Shown here piece by piece: positions 9,986 through 20,329 of a stretch of 64,000 nucleotides of DNA (position 1 is the first letter of the stretch; each line of letters begins with the position of its first letter). A program made the translations under genes and the position numbers. The notes under the pieces were generated by a model. The model made no database searches. It was not told where the DNA came from and was given only the letters and a program-made list of their open reading frames with translations. Source of the DNA: Diplolepis rosae (lineage: Eukaryota > Arthropoda > Insecta > Hymenoptera > Diplolepididae); contig JAPYXD010000680.1 in assembly GCA_030998225.1 (NCBI GenBank), positions 930,001 to 994,000 of the forward strand. The letters run 5' to 3'.

Positions 9986-10991
9986 CTAATTAATTGGAAA
10001 TTTACAAAACATACCTCCGAATACCTTCAAAAAACTGTAAAACAGAAGTTAACCCGCGTTTATAACCTTTTTCCATCAAATGAAAATTTGAATTATTTAT
10101 ATCTTTACGCTAATAAATAAAACTTAGAGACGATTTTAATAAATCAAAAATTTTTATATGAAATAATATGTAAAAATATTGATCCTAGAAATTATCACAA
10201 TCAAAATGCTTCCTCTATTAAAAAGCAAAAGAAAATTCCACGAAAAATCACGAATGAATGTGCAAGGGTTAGCAAAAACTATATTCTTAAAGAAGAAGAA
10301 ACGGATCATGAATAAATCTAAAGAGACAGATAAGACATAATTCAAAGAAGGGTCTAAAAGATTAAAGTTACAGTTATTTTGCGAGATTAAATTTTAACCA
10401 AATTAATTGCATCATTCATTACCAATTCTAGTATTATTTTTTAGAAATCGTTCTTCCTTGAAGTTTCTTACCTTGTTACTCAATTTAAAAGGAAGATTTG
10501 CTAATAGCGTAAGTCAATCGTACGATAACTCACCTGAAACATAAAAAAATTCAACCATTAAAATTTAATAATGTAATTTTTTGTCATTATACTTTATTGT
10601 AATGTACTAATTGTAAGATAATCTCATTATTGACCTGTTGCACTGTTAGAAATTTATGTATTAAATTTGCATTACATGTAATGAGAGTTTTTTTCAGTAA
10701 CATATATTAAATTAAAATACTTTAATCTTGAAAAATACAAAATTTTATTTGAATTCTAATACACATGTGTGTATATTTTGATAATGTTTGTTAATTTTAA
10801 TATATTTTATTAGAAAGTTATTGAATTTAATATGAATGTGTATTAAATTTACGTAACATACAAATCTATTAATCTTAATCTAACACTTGTATATTAAAGT
10901 CAATTAAAGTTAATAAGATTTTTAACTGTCTGATTATTAAAAAACTAAAAAAAATGACTCAAAACATCTCATTTCTTGAAACCTTCTTCCA
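9986..10991. other. AT-rich, no feature recognised
   Basis: The sequence has very low GC content, with many TTAAT/ATTAAT words near 10560-10920. The 63-codon minus-strand ORF at 10154-10345 is not convincing. No termini or tandem structure are clear. Confidence 0.3.
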
Positions 10992-10993
10992 TA

Positions 10994-11236
10994 CTCTCTA
11001 AATCTGAATCAGTCAAATTTTCACTGATTGAATCAGTGATTTGCCTTTTCACTGTTAAATCAGTTAATTTTCACTGATTCATCAGTGAAAAAAATATTTT
11101 TCACTGTCAAATCAGTCAATTTTCACTGAAATAATCAGTGAAATTTGACTGATTTACAGTAACCTCTTTTTAGCTATTTGAATCAGTCAAATTTCACTGA
11201 TAATCAGTAGATTTTGACTGATTCAAATTTAGAGAG
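10994..11236. mobile_element. TA-flanked MITE, family A (ATCAGTGA motifs), copy 1
   Basis: Terminal inverted repeats are CTCTCTAAATYTGAATCAGT at both ends, flanked by TA at 10992-10993 and 11237-11238. The interior is filled with alternating ATCAGTGAAAA, TCACTGATT and AAATCAGT words, so the whole element is rich in hairpin potential. It is 243 bp and non-coding. TA targets and inverted ends suggest mobilisation by a Tc1/mariner-type transposase. Confidence 0.75.
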
Positions 11237-11337
11237 TAACTTTTATTCATTTAAAATATTTATGTTTAATTTGTTTGAATTATTATTTTATTTATAAAGC
11301 GGTCGTATATAATTAATGACAAAAAGATATTTAAAAG

Positions 11338-12097
11338 TCTGCCCGCTTTGCGAGCACCTTCTCATCGCTCGCAAGTTTGAGCGCGCCTAGGACGCGCGAT
11401 ACGATCGTCGCGCTCCGTCTTATATTCTTCGCATGGATAAAAGTTTATTTCTTGTAATTTGATACTATTTTGTTTAAATAGTGGAATTTTTAAATTTTAA
11501 TCGTATTTTTTTGAATTAAAAAGGAAAATATACATCTTATGAATAAATGTTGCTATTCAAATTTGTAAATATTTATGTAATAAACAATTTAATTGGAAAA
11601 TGAAATTTCAATAGTGACTTTTCTCAAGTTTCAACATACTGTAATTTTCTTAATTTTGGTTTAATCGAAAAATGTTAGTGGGATAATGAGTAGAGATTTA
11701 TGAGTACTATCGCACTGAGAAAAAAATTCTATTGAATTAATAGAATTTCTGCCAAAAGCATGTATATCATTGATTCAAATCAATATGTTATTGGTATATA
11801 TCAGATTTATTGGCATATTTTTTTGAATCAATAATATACATGCTTTTGGCAGAAATGCTATAGATTCAATTTTTTCTTCTCGTTGCGGAAACGAGTATTG
11901 GAATTTTGGATTTTTTAATAAAGTTATTTTCAAAAACACAAAAAATACTCTTATTATGAAAATTTCTGTCGGATGTGGTTGGTTAACGAACTCGTCCTTA
12001 CTTTTTCTGATTCAGGGGTTCTGAAAACGTAAAGATTTGATGAAAATTTCAAGTCATTTTTCACATAAAACCAATACATTTTCATATGATAAAATGT
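11338..12097 (-). mobile_element. Family H repeat, copy H4, internally deleted
   Basis: In minus orientation the 3' end comes first. A terminal hairpin (GCTCGCAAAGCGGGC on the opposite strand) and GATGAG lie near 11341-11370, followed by the GC-rich block. The element's start is degenerate at about 12075-12097. The microsatellite and the GATAAAGTGTACC segment are deleted: the text passes directly from TCCTTACTTTTTCTGA to TTCAGGGG. A 162-bp foldback is inserted at 11713-11874. Confidence 0.55.
11713..11874. mobile_element. 162-bp foldback element inserted in H4
   Basis: Arms of about 70 bp are nearly complementary. Both contain ATTTCTGCCAAAAGCATG and TATTGATTCAAA-type words. The outer end reads CACTGAGAAAAAAATTC, resembling the ends of the 14.5 kb and other CACTGAGAAAA elements. 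Comparison with other H copies (ACTATC followed by GAAACNAGTATTG) shows the insertion point. Confidence 0.6.
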
Positions 12098-12910
12098 ATA
12101 AATTTTTTAAAACAAAAGAAAAATTTTTGAAAAGATTCCGAACGATTTAACTGAAAGTTCAGAAAAGTCGTGAAAGTGAAGAATCATCTGATTTTTTATC
12201 GTGCTAATTAAGTAGAATAGTTAGATCGAAGTGTGTTTTATACTGTGGAAAAGTACTTAATTCCCATGAGTCATTGACAAGCTCATTGGACCTTTCCATA
12301 TACATGATGTAATGTTAGAGGACTATTCATATCGAAAGTTAAGCCAGGGTGCCTAGATCACCCTGAGGGTAGTCAAGGATGCACCCCTTGTGGCCAGAAC
12401 TCGAAACCCTGGCCCGATCCTGGCCATACAAAGTGAACCTGGGGTTGTTAGATTAAAGCCCAACCCCTCGCGACGCCCTGTACGCCTCTGACGCCACACT
12501 GGGTTAAAAACAGACAGGAAGTATGAGTCATCTCTAGCGAAGGTCGTGAACTACTCTCGAACGCAATCAAGCAATATGTTGTTTCAACCTACAGGCCTTC
12601 GACATTTACTTTTCCTTTTTCTCTCTCAGTAACTTTCCTTTGATTATAAACTTCCTTAGGAGAAAGGTTAATTCAAAATCTTATCAAGCTAATGAAAAAG
12701 TAACATACAGTCCTGACAAAAACAGTAAAGATTACATTAACTGCACGGAAAAAAATATTTCAGTAAAGTTTATAGAAACTTTTAAGAGTTGAAGATACAG
12801 ACATTTACGAAACAGAGTTCTGGAAAATTTACAAAACTTTTCTGAATAAAATGCAGAACATTGAGGAAAAATTATTGAAAGTTCCGCGTTTTCCGTGGAT
12901 GCATGTATCC
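12098..12910. other. Unique region with a GC-richer 12340-12560 core
   Basis: 12340-12500 is markedly GC-rich for this window, with repeated CCTGG/CCAGG words (CCAGGGTG, CACCCTGAGGG, CCTGGCC, GGCCAG), so secondary structure is possible. No ORF longer than 60 codons and no known RNA were recognised. A CACGGAAAAAAATATT word near 12743 resembles the ends of foldback elements elsewhere but has no visible partner. Confidence 0.25.
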
Positions 12911-13947
12911 CAAAATTTCAATACTGGTTTCTATTAGTTCTCATAAATCTCTACTTATTATCCTAATAACATTTTTCGATTCAACGAAAATTAGGAAAGT
13001 TACAGTATCTTAAAACTTGAAAAAAGTTAATATCCAAATTCCATTTTCTAGTTAAATTGTACGAAATATAGGAAAAAAACGTTATGATACAAAATTGTTT
13101 ACTACATAAAGATCTACAAGTTTGAATTTCATAATTTCTTCATAAGATGTATATTTTTGTTTTTAATTTTAAAAAATACTATTGAAAATCCAAAATTCAA
13201 TTTTTCAACAATAATATGTGAAATACGAAAAAAACGTAAGTTTGCAGAATTGTTGGTTTCAATAAGAGCTACAAATTTTGTCTGACATAGTTTCTGATAA
13301 AACGTATATATTTCTTTTTAATTACAAAAAATTCGAAAATTCCAATATTTAAACAAAAGATGTGATAGACGAAAAAAACGTTGAGATGGAAATTTATTTG
13401 CCCAAATGAGGTCCAGAAATTTTCAGTAGGACATTTTTTGACAAGATGTATATTTTATGTTTTGGTTTTGAAAAAACACTATTGAAAATAAACAATTCCA
13501 TTTTATAACCAAAATATGTGAGATACAAAATAAGCGTTAAAATAAAAAATCGTTCGTTAAAAATCAATCGACGAATTTTTTTTCCTTTTTTAGATATTTG
13601 GGAGAAGGGAGATTTGTTTTAATTATGTAAATTATTAGAAAGTTACAGAAATGTATGCAGAAAATCGAGCGCGAAGCGCGAGTATCATGATGAGTAAATT
13701 GAATTTCCTTTTTCATTTGAAATAAAAAGATATTTAGTAACTTTGAGAAAATGTAATTCACTTCTACAATATTATAAAATTGACTTGAGCTTCATTATCA
13801 AATTACAAGAAATAATCTTACGCTTATGTGAAGAATATAAAATCAAGCGCGATGATCGAATCGCGCGCCCTGGGTGCGCTCTAACTTGCGAGCAAAACGA
13901 GCTGTGCGCAAGGCGCGCAATGAAAATGTGCCCGCAAAGCGAGCAGA
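12911..13947 (+). mobile_element. Family H repeat, copy H5, 5'-truncated
   Basis: It begins inside the element, before the first monomer, and runs through five monomers. The GC-rich block at 13850-13930 follows, and it finishes with AATGAAAATGTGCCCGCAAA and the hairpin-plus-AGATTTTTTT end. The stem is weakened (GCCCGCAAAGCGAGC). Short ORFs here are repeat shadows. Confidence 0.6.
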
Positions 13948-14497
13948 TTTTTTTCCATGTGAATAATTGTATAATTTGACTCAAAAAGCAGTTTTTAATA
14001 ATTTCTAAATGATTAAATTATCTGAATTTTTTGAGATGTAATTGGGTAACGAACTCGATTTTTCTTATCCTATTCTAGAAAAGTGACCCGAAGTTCAACC
14101 TGATCAAGGAATTTTTTTCTAAAGTTATTGTGTCTAGAGACAATAGACAGAATCGAAAAAGACATTTTTTCGAATTCAGGGAGCTTTGAAACGTGGACAT
14201 TTTACACAAATTTGATACTAATGAGAGTGTAATATTTGATGCAAAATAAGTTTCTTTGACTTGTTTTGAACAAATTCGACTTGAACCCATCATGCGTGTA
14301 TGTTTATCAAGTCTGCGATAAGTGTTAGTGTACTGGAGTGGAACTTGCCAGGCAAGTCTAGAAAGGTTCAACGCAGAAAAACTTTTAGAATATTTTACGA
14401 TCCACTCAACTCCTTCAGTATAGAAAGATTACATTTATTATTATTAGTGATAATTTTCATTTCCTTAATTTAAAATACAAAGCCTTCAAAAAATATA
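13948..14497. other. Unassigned sequence
   Basis: 13980-14260 vaguely resembles family H 5' text (TGGGTAACGAACTCGATTTT, then TTTTTTCGAATTCAGGGAGC), so it may be a very old H fragment. The 98-codon minus-strand ORF at 14075-14371 includes that text and is not credible. Confidence 0.25.
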
Positions 14498-14840
14498 CAC
14501 TGAGAAAACAGTTTTGTCAAATTAACAAAAATATTTTGTTGGTATTTATGCAAAAAACTTCGTTTGATGTGCCAACAAAACATTTTGCTATATCAATCAA
14601 ATTTTGGTTACTTAAGCAAAATGTTTTGTTAGGACAAAAAAAAAATTTGTTTGATTCAACTATAGTATTTTGTTGTGATGCGGATAAAATAATGTTTGGT
14701 TGATCCACCAAGATATTTCAGTTACTTTTAATAAATTTTAAGTATTCATTAAATTCAACTAAAAAAAAAATTGAGTTGCCGATAAAATACTTTGTAAATT
14801 CAGCAAAACGATTTTTTTAATGAAAAATTTTTTCTGAGTG
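14498..14840. mobile_element. 343-bp TA-flanked MITE with CACTGAGAAAA-type ends
   Basis: The left end is CACTGAGAAAACAG. The right end, on the opposite strand, is CACTCAGAAAAAATTT. TA lies on both sides (14496-14497, 14841-14842). The interior contains many ACAAAATATTTTGTT-like inverted words. It is non-coding; the 64-codon minus-strand ORF inside is incidental. Confidence 0.55.
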
Positions 14841-15329
14841 TAATTCCTTTGAATAACATTAGGAATATATCTTTTACAAGACTTTGAGGTTATGCGCACA
14901 TCCGTCTTTGATTTAAAATCCTCGTTTTATTGATGCTCTCGCAGAAACCGGTCCTCGGCTCTTTCTATATTTTTGACAATTATTTGCAATTCGAATTCCA
15001 GTCACGTGAACACAGAGACTTGAATGATACTGAGCATGACGTCGTATTCAGAACATAAAACGACAGTAAACGCGAGTTTGCCACATACACATGAATCTTA
15101 AAGACGACGGAAAAGAGAAGACTTCGTGATCCTTCGACTCATGTACAGCGCACGTTCTAATTCTGGTATTGAACTGTCTGTATTGATTTCATATTGTATC
15201 CTGCAGTAGAATTTCAAACTTGTGGGGCCTCTTTTGCTAGAGAGGTTTCAGGTGTCAAGGGAATGCGAGGGTTTATAGTTCACCCCAATTTTTTAGGTAT
15301 AAAAAGACGTTTTGTTGCAAAGAAAAGAT
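14841..15329. other. Unique non-coding sequence
   Basis: A moderately GC-rich stretch (14880-15260) with no ORF of note and no recognised repeat. It could carry host regulatory sequence, with no direct evidence. Confidence 0.25.
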
Positions 15330-16150
15330 GACTCATGATTTTCCCTAATATCAGTTTCCATTTTCATTTTGTACTAGATCTATGCAAGGTACGAAAAAAA
15401 TGCTAAGAATGAAAATTGTTCTTTTCACAAAGATCTATGTTGTGGACAAAATTATTTTTTTGATCAGACATTTTTTGATCGGACACGTAATTTTCGTTTT
15501 AATTGTAAAAAAAACGTTATCAAAAAAAAAAAAATTTCATTTTGCACCAGATCGATGCGGGATATGAAAAAAATTCTTTGAAGCAAAATTGTTCTTTGCG
15601 AAGAGATCTACAAATTTCCTTCTAACTGTTTTTTCATGTGACTTAAATCTTCTCGTTTATACATCAAAAACTTTTTTTTTTTAAATTTAATATTCTATTT
15701 TCTAGCCAAAATATACGAGATGCGGAAAAATCAATTTTTTCTAACAAAATCCCATTTTATTTTCTTAGAAACAAAGTTGTTGATTTCTAAAAGATCTAAT
15801 ACTTTGGTGTTGACCATCTTTTCATATGAGTTATCTTTTGTTTATTAAGGAAAAAAATTGTTTAAAAAAATATTTCGAAGCGCGACGACCGAATCGCACG
15901 CCTTAATTTTTGAATGAAAATGTGTCTCTAATGGATATAAATAAAAATCGAAAGCGAGTAATCCGATGAAAATGTGTTCCTTAAGGACGATAGAAAGTGA
16001 AGTAAACAAAATCTCCTTTCTCATTTGAATTCGAAAACCAATTTAGTAATTTGTATGTAAAGGACATAGAACACCGAGTGTGACGATTGAATCGCGCTCA
16101 AACTTGCGAGCGAAGCGCTCGATGAGAATGTGCCCGCCTCGCGGGCACAT
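15330..16150 (+). mobile_element. Family H repeat, copy H6, old and diverged, with intact terminal hairpin
   Basis: Diverged monomers (AAGATCTATG, GAGATGCGGAAAAATC and similar) lead into the GC-rich block. The end is the best stem in the window: GTGCCCGC-CTC-GCGGGCAC, preceded by GATGAGAATG and followed by a T-run. An internal second end-like motif (GATGAAAATGTGTTCCTTAA) occurs near 15965. Confidence 0.55.
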
Positions 16151-16616
16151 TTTTTAATTTAGTTCTATTAGAAGAGAAGCTTAATTATTATTATTAGACT
16201 TTGTAAAATCAAAGGTCGCACCCTCTTCAAAGGGAAACGTCCAACAAAGAAGATATATTATCAGCAACCGATAAAAGAAGTAGGAAGCTTTTAACCAAGA
16301 TTCAAGGCTCTTAACCCAGTATTGAAAGGCAGAACTCAAGGGTGAATTTACGAGCTTGAAAATTATTTTACCAAAGACATCAGAGAAGTCTTCCTAAGAT
16401 TTTATGACCAACTGTTCCTTTTCCAAGTATAACTGATCTCAGGTAATGAATATTTGGAAAGCAATCAAATATTAATTAGAAATTGAGAAAGGAAAAGAAA
16501 AAAAGAATGTCAGAAGCTAATTTAAAGAATCTAAAGATCATCATTTCACTTTAAATTCAAGAATATACAGGGAATATACTTCATAGAAAATGACAAAAGT
16601 AAATTCGCTATTATTA
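16151..16616. other. No feature recognised
   Basis: AT-rich spacer between copy H6 and the pogo-like element. It has no ORF and no clear repeat. Confidence 0.3.
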
Positions 16617-17175
16617 CAGTCCACGCTCTCTATAGGGCCGCCTCGGGCGGTTAGCGGAAGTATTTTTTTAGAAAAAGCCTTCCCCTTCCACTCGCCATGG
16701 CGAGCGCGCTCGAATCACTTTTTGCCTTCTTCAATAGGGCCGTTCAAAACCTTGCTGCGAGACGAACCGAACCTCATTAACAATTTGTAATCGAAATTGT
16801 TTTCTGCATCTACGTAAATGTAATATTCAAGTGTCAAAATTTTGGCGCTATTGAATAATAAAGGATCTTGTTCAATAAACGAATAATTTTGGCTCTGAGT
16901 GACCATTTCCTTTTTAATTAACAAAGATAACGGAGTATTTACTTTCAAAAATTTATTAATAATTAATTTGATTACAATTTCATTCTAATTTACATTCATT
17001 TTTCCATAATCAACTTTATGCATATTTGATATATTCTTCTCTTAGTGTATTGATCGCGCGGCCCTATCGAGAACGGTGGAAATTAAATTCAGCAGTGCAC
17101 ATGGTGGGGGAAGCGACGGGTACAGATTAGGGGTAGAGGCCCTATTGAGAACGGCCCTATAGAGAACGCGGACTG
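16617..17175. mobile_element. 559-bp pogo/Tigger-like non-autonomous element
   Basis: Terminal inverted repeats read CAGTCCACGCTCTCTATAGG on the left and, on the opposite strand, CAGTCCGCGTTCTCTATAGG on the right. TA lies at 16615-16616 and 17176-17177. Subterminal copies of CCCTAT-NGAGAACGG recur (about 16733, 17060, 17147, 17153), a plausible transposase-binding array. CAGT ends and a TA target are characteristic of pogo-like elements. A 77-codon minus-strand ORF inside (16715-16948) shows no transposase motif I recognise. Confidence 0.65.
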
Positions 17176-17203
17176 TACACAACGCGGCGCTCAAGAAATT
17201 TTT

Positions 17204-18791
17204 ACATTCTCATCATGGATGAGAAGGTATTGGTTTTATGTGAAAAATGACTTTCGAAATTTTCATCAAATCTTTACGTTTTGAGACCCCCTGAGTCAGA
17301 AAAAATGGTTTTTACGAAAGTGTCTGTCTGTCTGTCTGTCTGTAGGTCGTGTGCGGCATAACTCTCGATAGAATTATCAGATTGAATTGAGCTTTGGTAC
17401 ACTTTATCGGAGCCGAAAAAGTAAGGACAAGTTCGTTAACCAGCCACATCCAATCAAAATTGAGGGATGGAGCACTACTTTTGTGTTTTTGAAAATAATT
17501 TTTTGAAAAAATCAAAAATTCCAATCCTGGTTTTTGATAGTGCTCATAAATCTCTACAAATTATTCTCATAACATTTTTTGATTAAATCAAAATTAGAAA
17601 TGTTACAGCATATTCAAATTCGAAAAAAGTCAATATCAAAATTCCATTTTCCAGTTAAATTATACGAGATACGAAAAAACGTTATGATACAATATTATTG
17701 AATACATAAAGGCCTACAAATTTGAATTATAACATTTTTTCATAAGATGCATATTTTTCTTTTTAATTAAAAAAAATACTATTGAAAATCCAAAATTCAA
17801 TTTTTTAACAATAATATTGGAAATACCAAAAAAACGTAAGAATACAAAGTTGTTCGTTTCAAAAAGATCTACAAATTTTGTCTGACACAGTTTCTGAAAA
17901 AACATATATTTTTCGTTTCAATTCCAAAAAATACGATAAAAATGAAAAAATTCCATTTTTTAGACAAAATATGTGAAATACGAAAAAAGCGTAAGAATAC
18001 AAAGTTGTTCGTTTCAAAAAGATCTACAAATTTTGTCTGGCGCAGTTTCTGAAAAAACATATATTTTTCGTTTCAATTCTAAAAAATACGATTAAAATTA
18101 AAAAATTCCATTTTTTAGACAAAATATGTGAGATAAAAAAAAACGTTTAGATGGAAAATTGTTTGCCTAAATGAGGTCTACAAATTCTGATAAAGAAATT
18201 TCGGAACAGGATGTATATTTTATGTTTTGATTTTTAATATTGAAAAAATTCGATTTTTTTCACCAAAATATGTGAGATACGAAATAAGCGTTGTTCTGCA
18301 AAATCGTTTCTTTAAATAAAGTCTACGATTGTTTTTCCTTTTTAGATATGTGGAAGAAAGTAAATTCTTTTAATCATGTAATTTATTAAAAAGTTATACT
18401 GAAATGTATACAGAAAATCGAGCGCGAAGCGCGAGTGTCATGATGAGAATGTGTTCCTTAAGGCCGATAGAGCCTTAAGTAAATTGAATTTCCTGTTTCA
18501 CTTTAATTCAAAAAGAAATTCAGTGACTTTGAGAAAATGTGTAATTCACATCATCTGTAATATTATTATAAAATTGGTTTGAGCTTCAGTATCAAAATAT
18601 AAGAAATAAACTTAAATGTATGCGAAGAGCACAAGATCGAGCGCGAAGCGCGACGTTCAAAAATTCCGGAGCGCGCAGCACGACGATCGAGTATTACGGA
18701 GCGCGAAGCGCGACGATCGAATCGCGCGCCCTAGGCGCGCTCAAACTTGCGAGCGAAGCGCGCGATGAGAATGTGCCCGCGAAGCGGGCAG
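17204..18791 (+). mobile_element. Family H repeat, copy H7, full length (reference copy)
   Basis: This is the most complete copy. The start is ACATTCTCATCATGGATGAG, an 8-bp hairpin with ATG loop. A CTGT microsatellite lies at 17322-17344. Five monomers are anchored by AAACGT/AGCGT words at 17680, 17835, 17990, 18144 and 18289, spaced 145-155 bp. An internal end-like unit at 18437-18476 has CTTAAGGC/GCCTTAAG arms. The GC-rich block with repeated GCGAAGC lies at 18630-18770. The end is GATGAGAATGT, GCCCGCGAAGCGGGC and AGATTTTTTT. The 11-bp start motif and GATGAGAATGT are perfect complements, a subterminal inverted repeat. No protein is encoded. Confidence 0.75.
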
Positions 18792-19264
18792 ATTTTTTTA
18801 CCTGTAATAATATTAGAGTTATTTTGATTTTACTTCAGTCACTTTCCATGGGAGACCCTGTAAGATGTTTATTTGCTGCCAAAATTTCGAATTACTTTTT
18901 AAAAAATAAATTGGAAGCAAACGCAAAGATTCTATAATATAGTCTATTTTTTAAATAATGGTTTGACAATCAACATTTTTATTATGAATTGTTATTATGT
19001 TATTGTGAAATAGAGCTTTTTATAAAAAATATCGCATATTAAGAATCTAAATAAGTTAAGATTAAAGCAATAAATATAATTAATTTTATGGGAAAGGTGT
19101 CTGTCTATTTGTCTGTTGTCTGTCGTTTGCAGACACGATAACTTTCGAAAGAATTATCGAATTGGATTGCGAGTTGGCACAATTTTTTTAGGAATAAAAA
19201 GAAAGGACGATTTCGTTAACCAGCCAAAATAAAACAAAATTCGAAAAAATAGCAGCATCAAAAT
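18792..19264. other. Spacer with an old family H start fragment
   Basis: 19085-19250 matches the H region around the microsatellite: GTGTCTGTCTATTTGTCTGT, then GATAACTTTCGAAAGAATTA and TTCGTTAACCAGCC, heavily diverged. The remainder, 18792-19084, is AT-rich without a feature. Confidence 0.35.
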
Positions 19265-19962
19265 TAACTTTGAAATTAGTCCAGAATGAAGTCGTTTTGT
19301 TAAATTTTGAAGAAGTTATTGCAAAAAGAGTCCAAATTTCAATGTTTTCTTAAATTTTAAATAATTTTCGAAATAATCAAACATTTTTTAATGTTCTCGG
19401 GCTCATTTTAAAGCTAAGATTCTACAGAACTGCAGTAAATTGTCATTATAAATGTATATTTTTTTCTTGCATAATGCAAAGAATTAAAATTGTAACAAAA
19501 AAGTAGGAAAATTTCGAAAACATTTCATCTGTAGGTGAATCATAATAAAGATTATATGAATTTTATAAAAAAAAATTTCTCAGCAAAATTAATATTGGAA
19601 TTTTTCCAACTTTTTTATTTGAACTTTAACCTCGTGCACTATGTACAAAAATGACACATTAATGCTAATAATTTTGATCGAGTTTGTAAAAATTCAGCTT
19701 TAAAATGAGTCTAAGAACATTGAAAAATGTTGATTATTTCGAAATTTATTAAAAATTTAAAAAAGCATTGGAATATTGACTATTTCTGCAATAACTTATT
19801 CAAAATTTTACAAAACGAATTCATGCTGGGCTTATTTTATAAAGAATTTTGATAGCTTTGAATTTAATTAAGAGAACAAATTGTATCACTCGCATAATTC
19901 AAATTAGGATAATTTAAGCAATTATCGAAAAACAGGTGGTCCCACAATTCTGACCGGTAGTG
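19265..19962. mobile_element. Decayed foldback with a Tc1-type terminus
   Basis: 19270-19540 and 19560-19860 are imperfect inverted repeats; both arms carry GTTTTGTAAAATTTTGAA-like and CGAAATAATCAA words. The right end, read outward-in on the minus strand, is CACTACCGGTCAGAATTG next to TA at 19963-19964. This is close to the widespread Tc1-like terminus CACTACCGGTCAAAAG. The left terminus could not be found. Confidence 0.45.
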
Positions 19963-20076
19963 TACATTAATGATATTTTTTCAGTGGACCAATATTTACA
20001 CATTTTTTTTTACTATTAATCATATCAAAACTATAATTTTTTCATTCTTATCATAATTATTCTTTTAATATTCTTT

Positions 20077-20299
20077 CTCTCTAAATCTGAATCAGTCAAA
20101 TTTTCACTGATTGAATCGGTGATTTGCCTTTTCACTGATTCATCAGTGAAAAAATATTGATCACTACTGTTAAATCAGTTAATTTTCACTGAAATAATCA
20201 GTGAAATTTAACTGATTTACAGTAAGCTCTTTTTAGCTATTTGAATCCGTCAAATTTCACTGATAATCAGTAGATTTTGACTGATTCAAATTTAGAGAG
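20077..20299. mobile_element. MITE family A, copy 2
   Basis: Same CTCTCTAAATCTGAATCAGT ends and ATCAGTGA-rich interior as copy 1. Both flanks read TT instead of TA, so the target was either non-canonical or mutated on both sides. 223 bp. Confidence 0.7.
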
Positions 20300-20329
20300 T
20301 TGATTAAACAAAAATAAATAAAGTTGCAA

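Noticed and set aside
18765..18798. GC-rich hairpin plus T-run resembling a bacterial Rho-independent terminator
   Set aside because: The host context is eukaryotic and the motif is the conserved 3' end of a dispersed repeat, not downstream of a gene.
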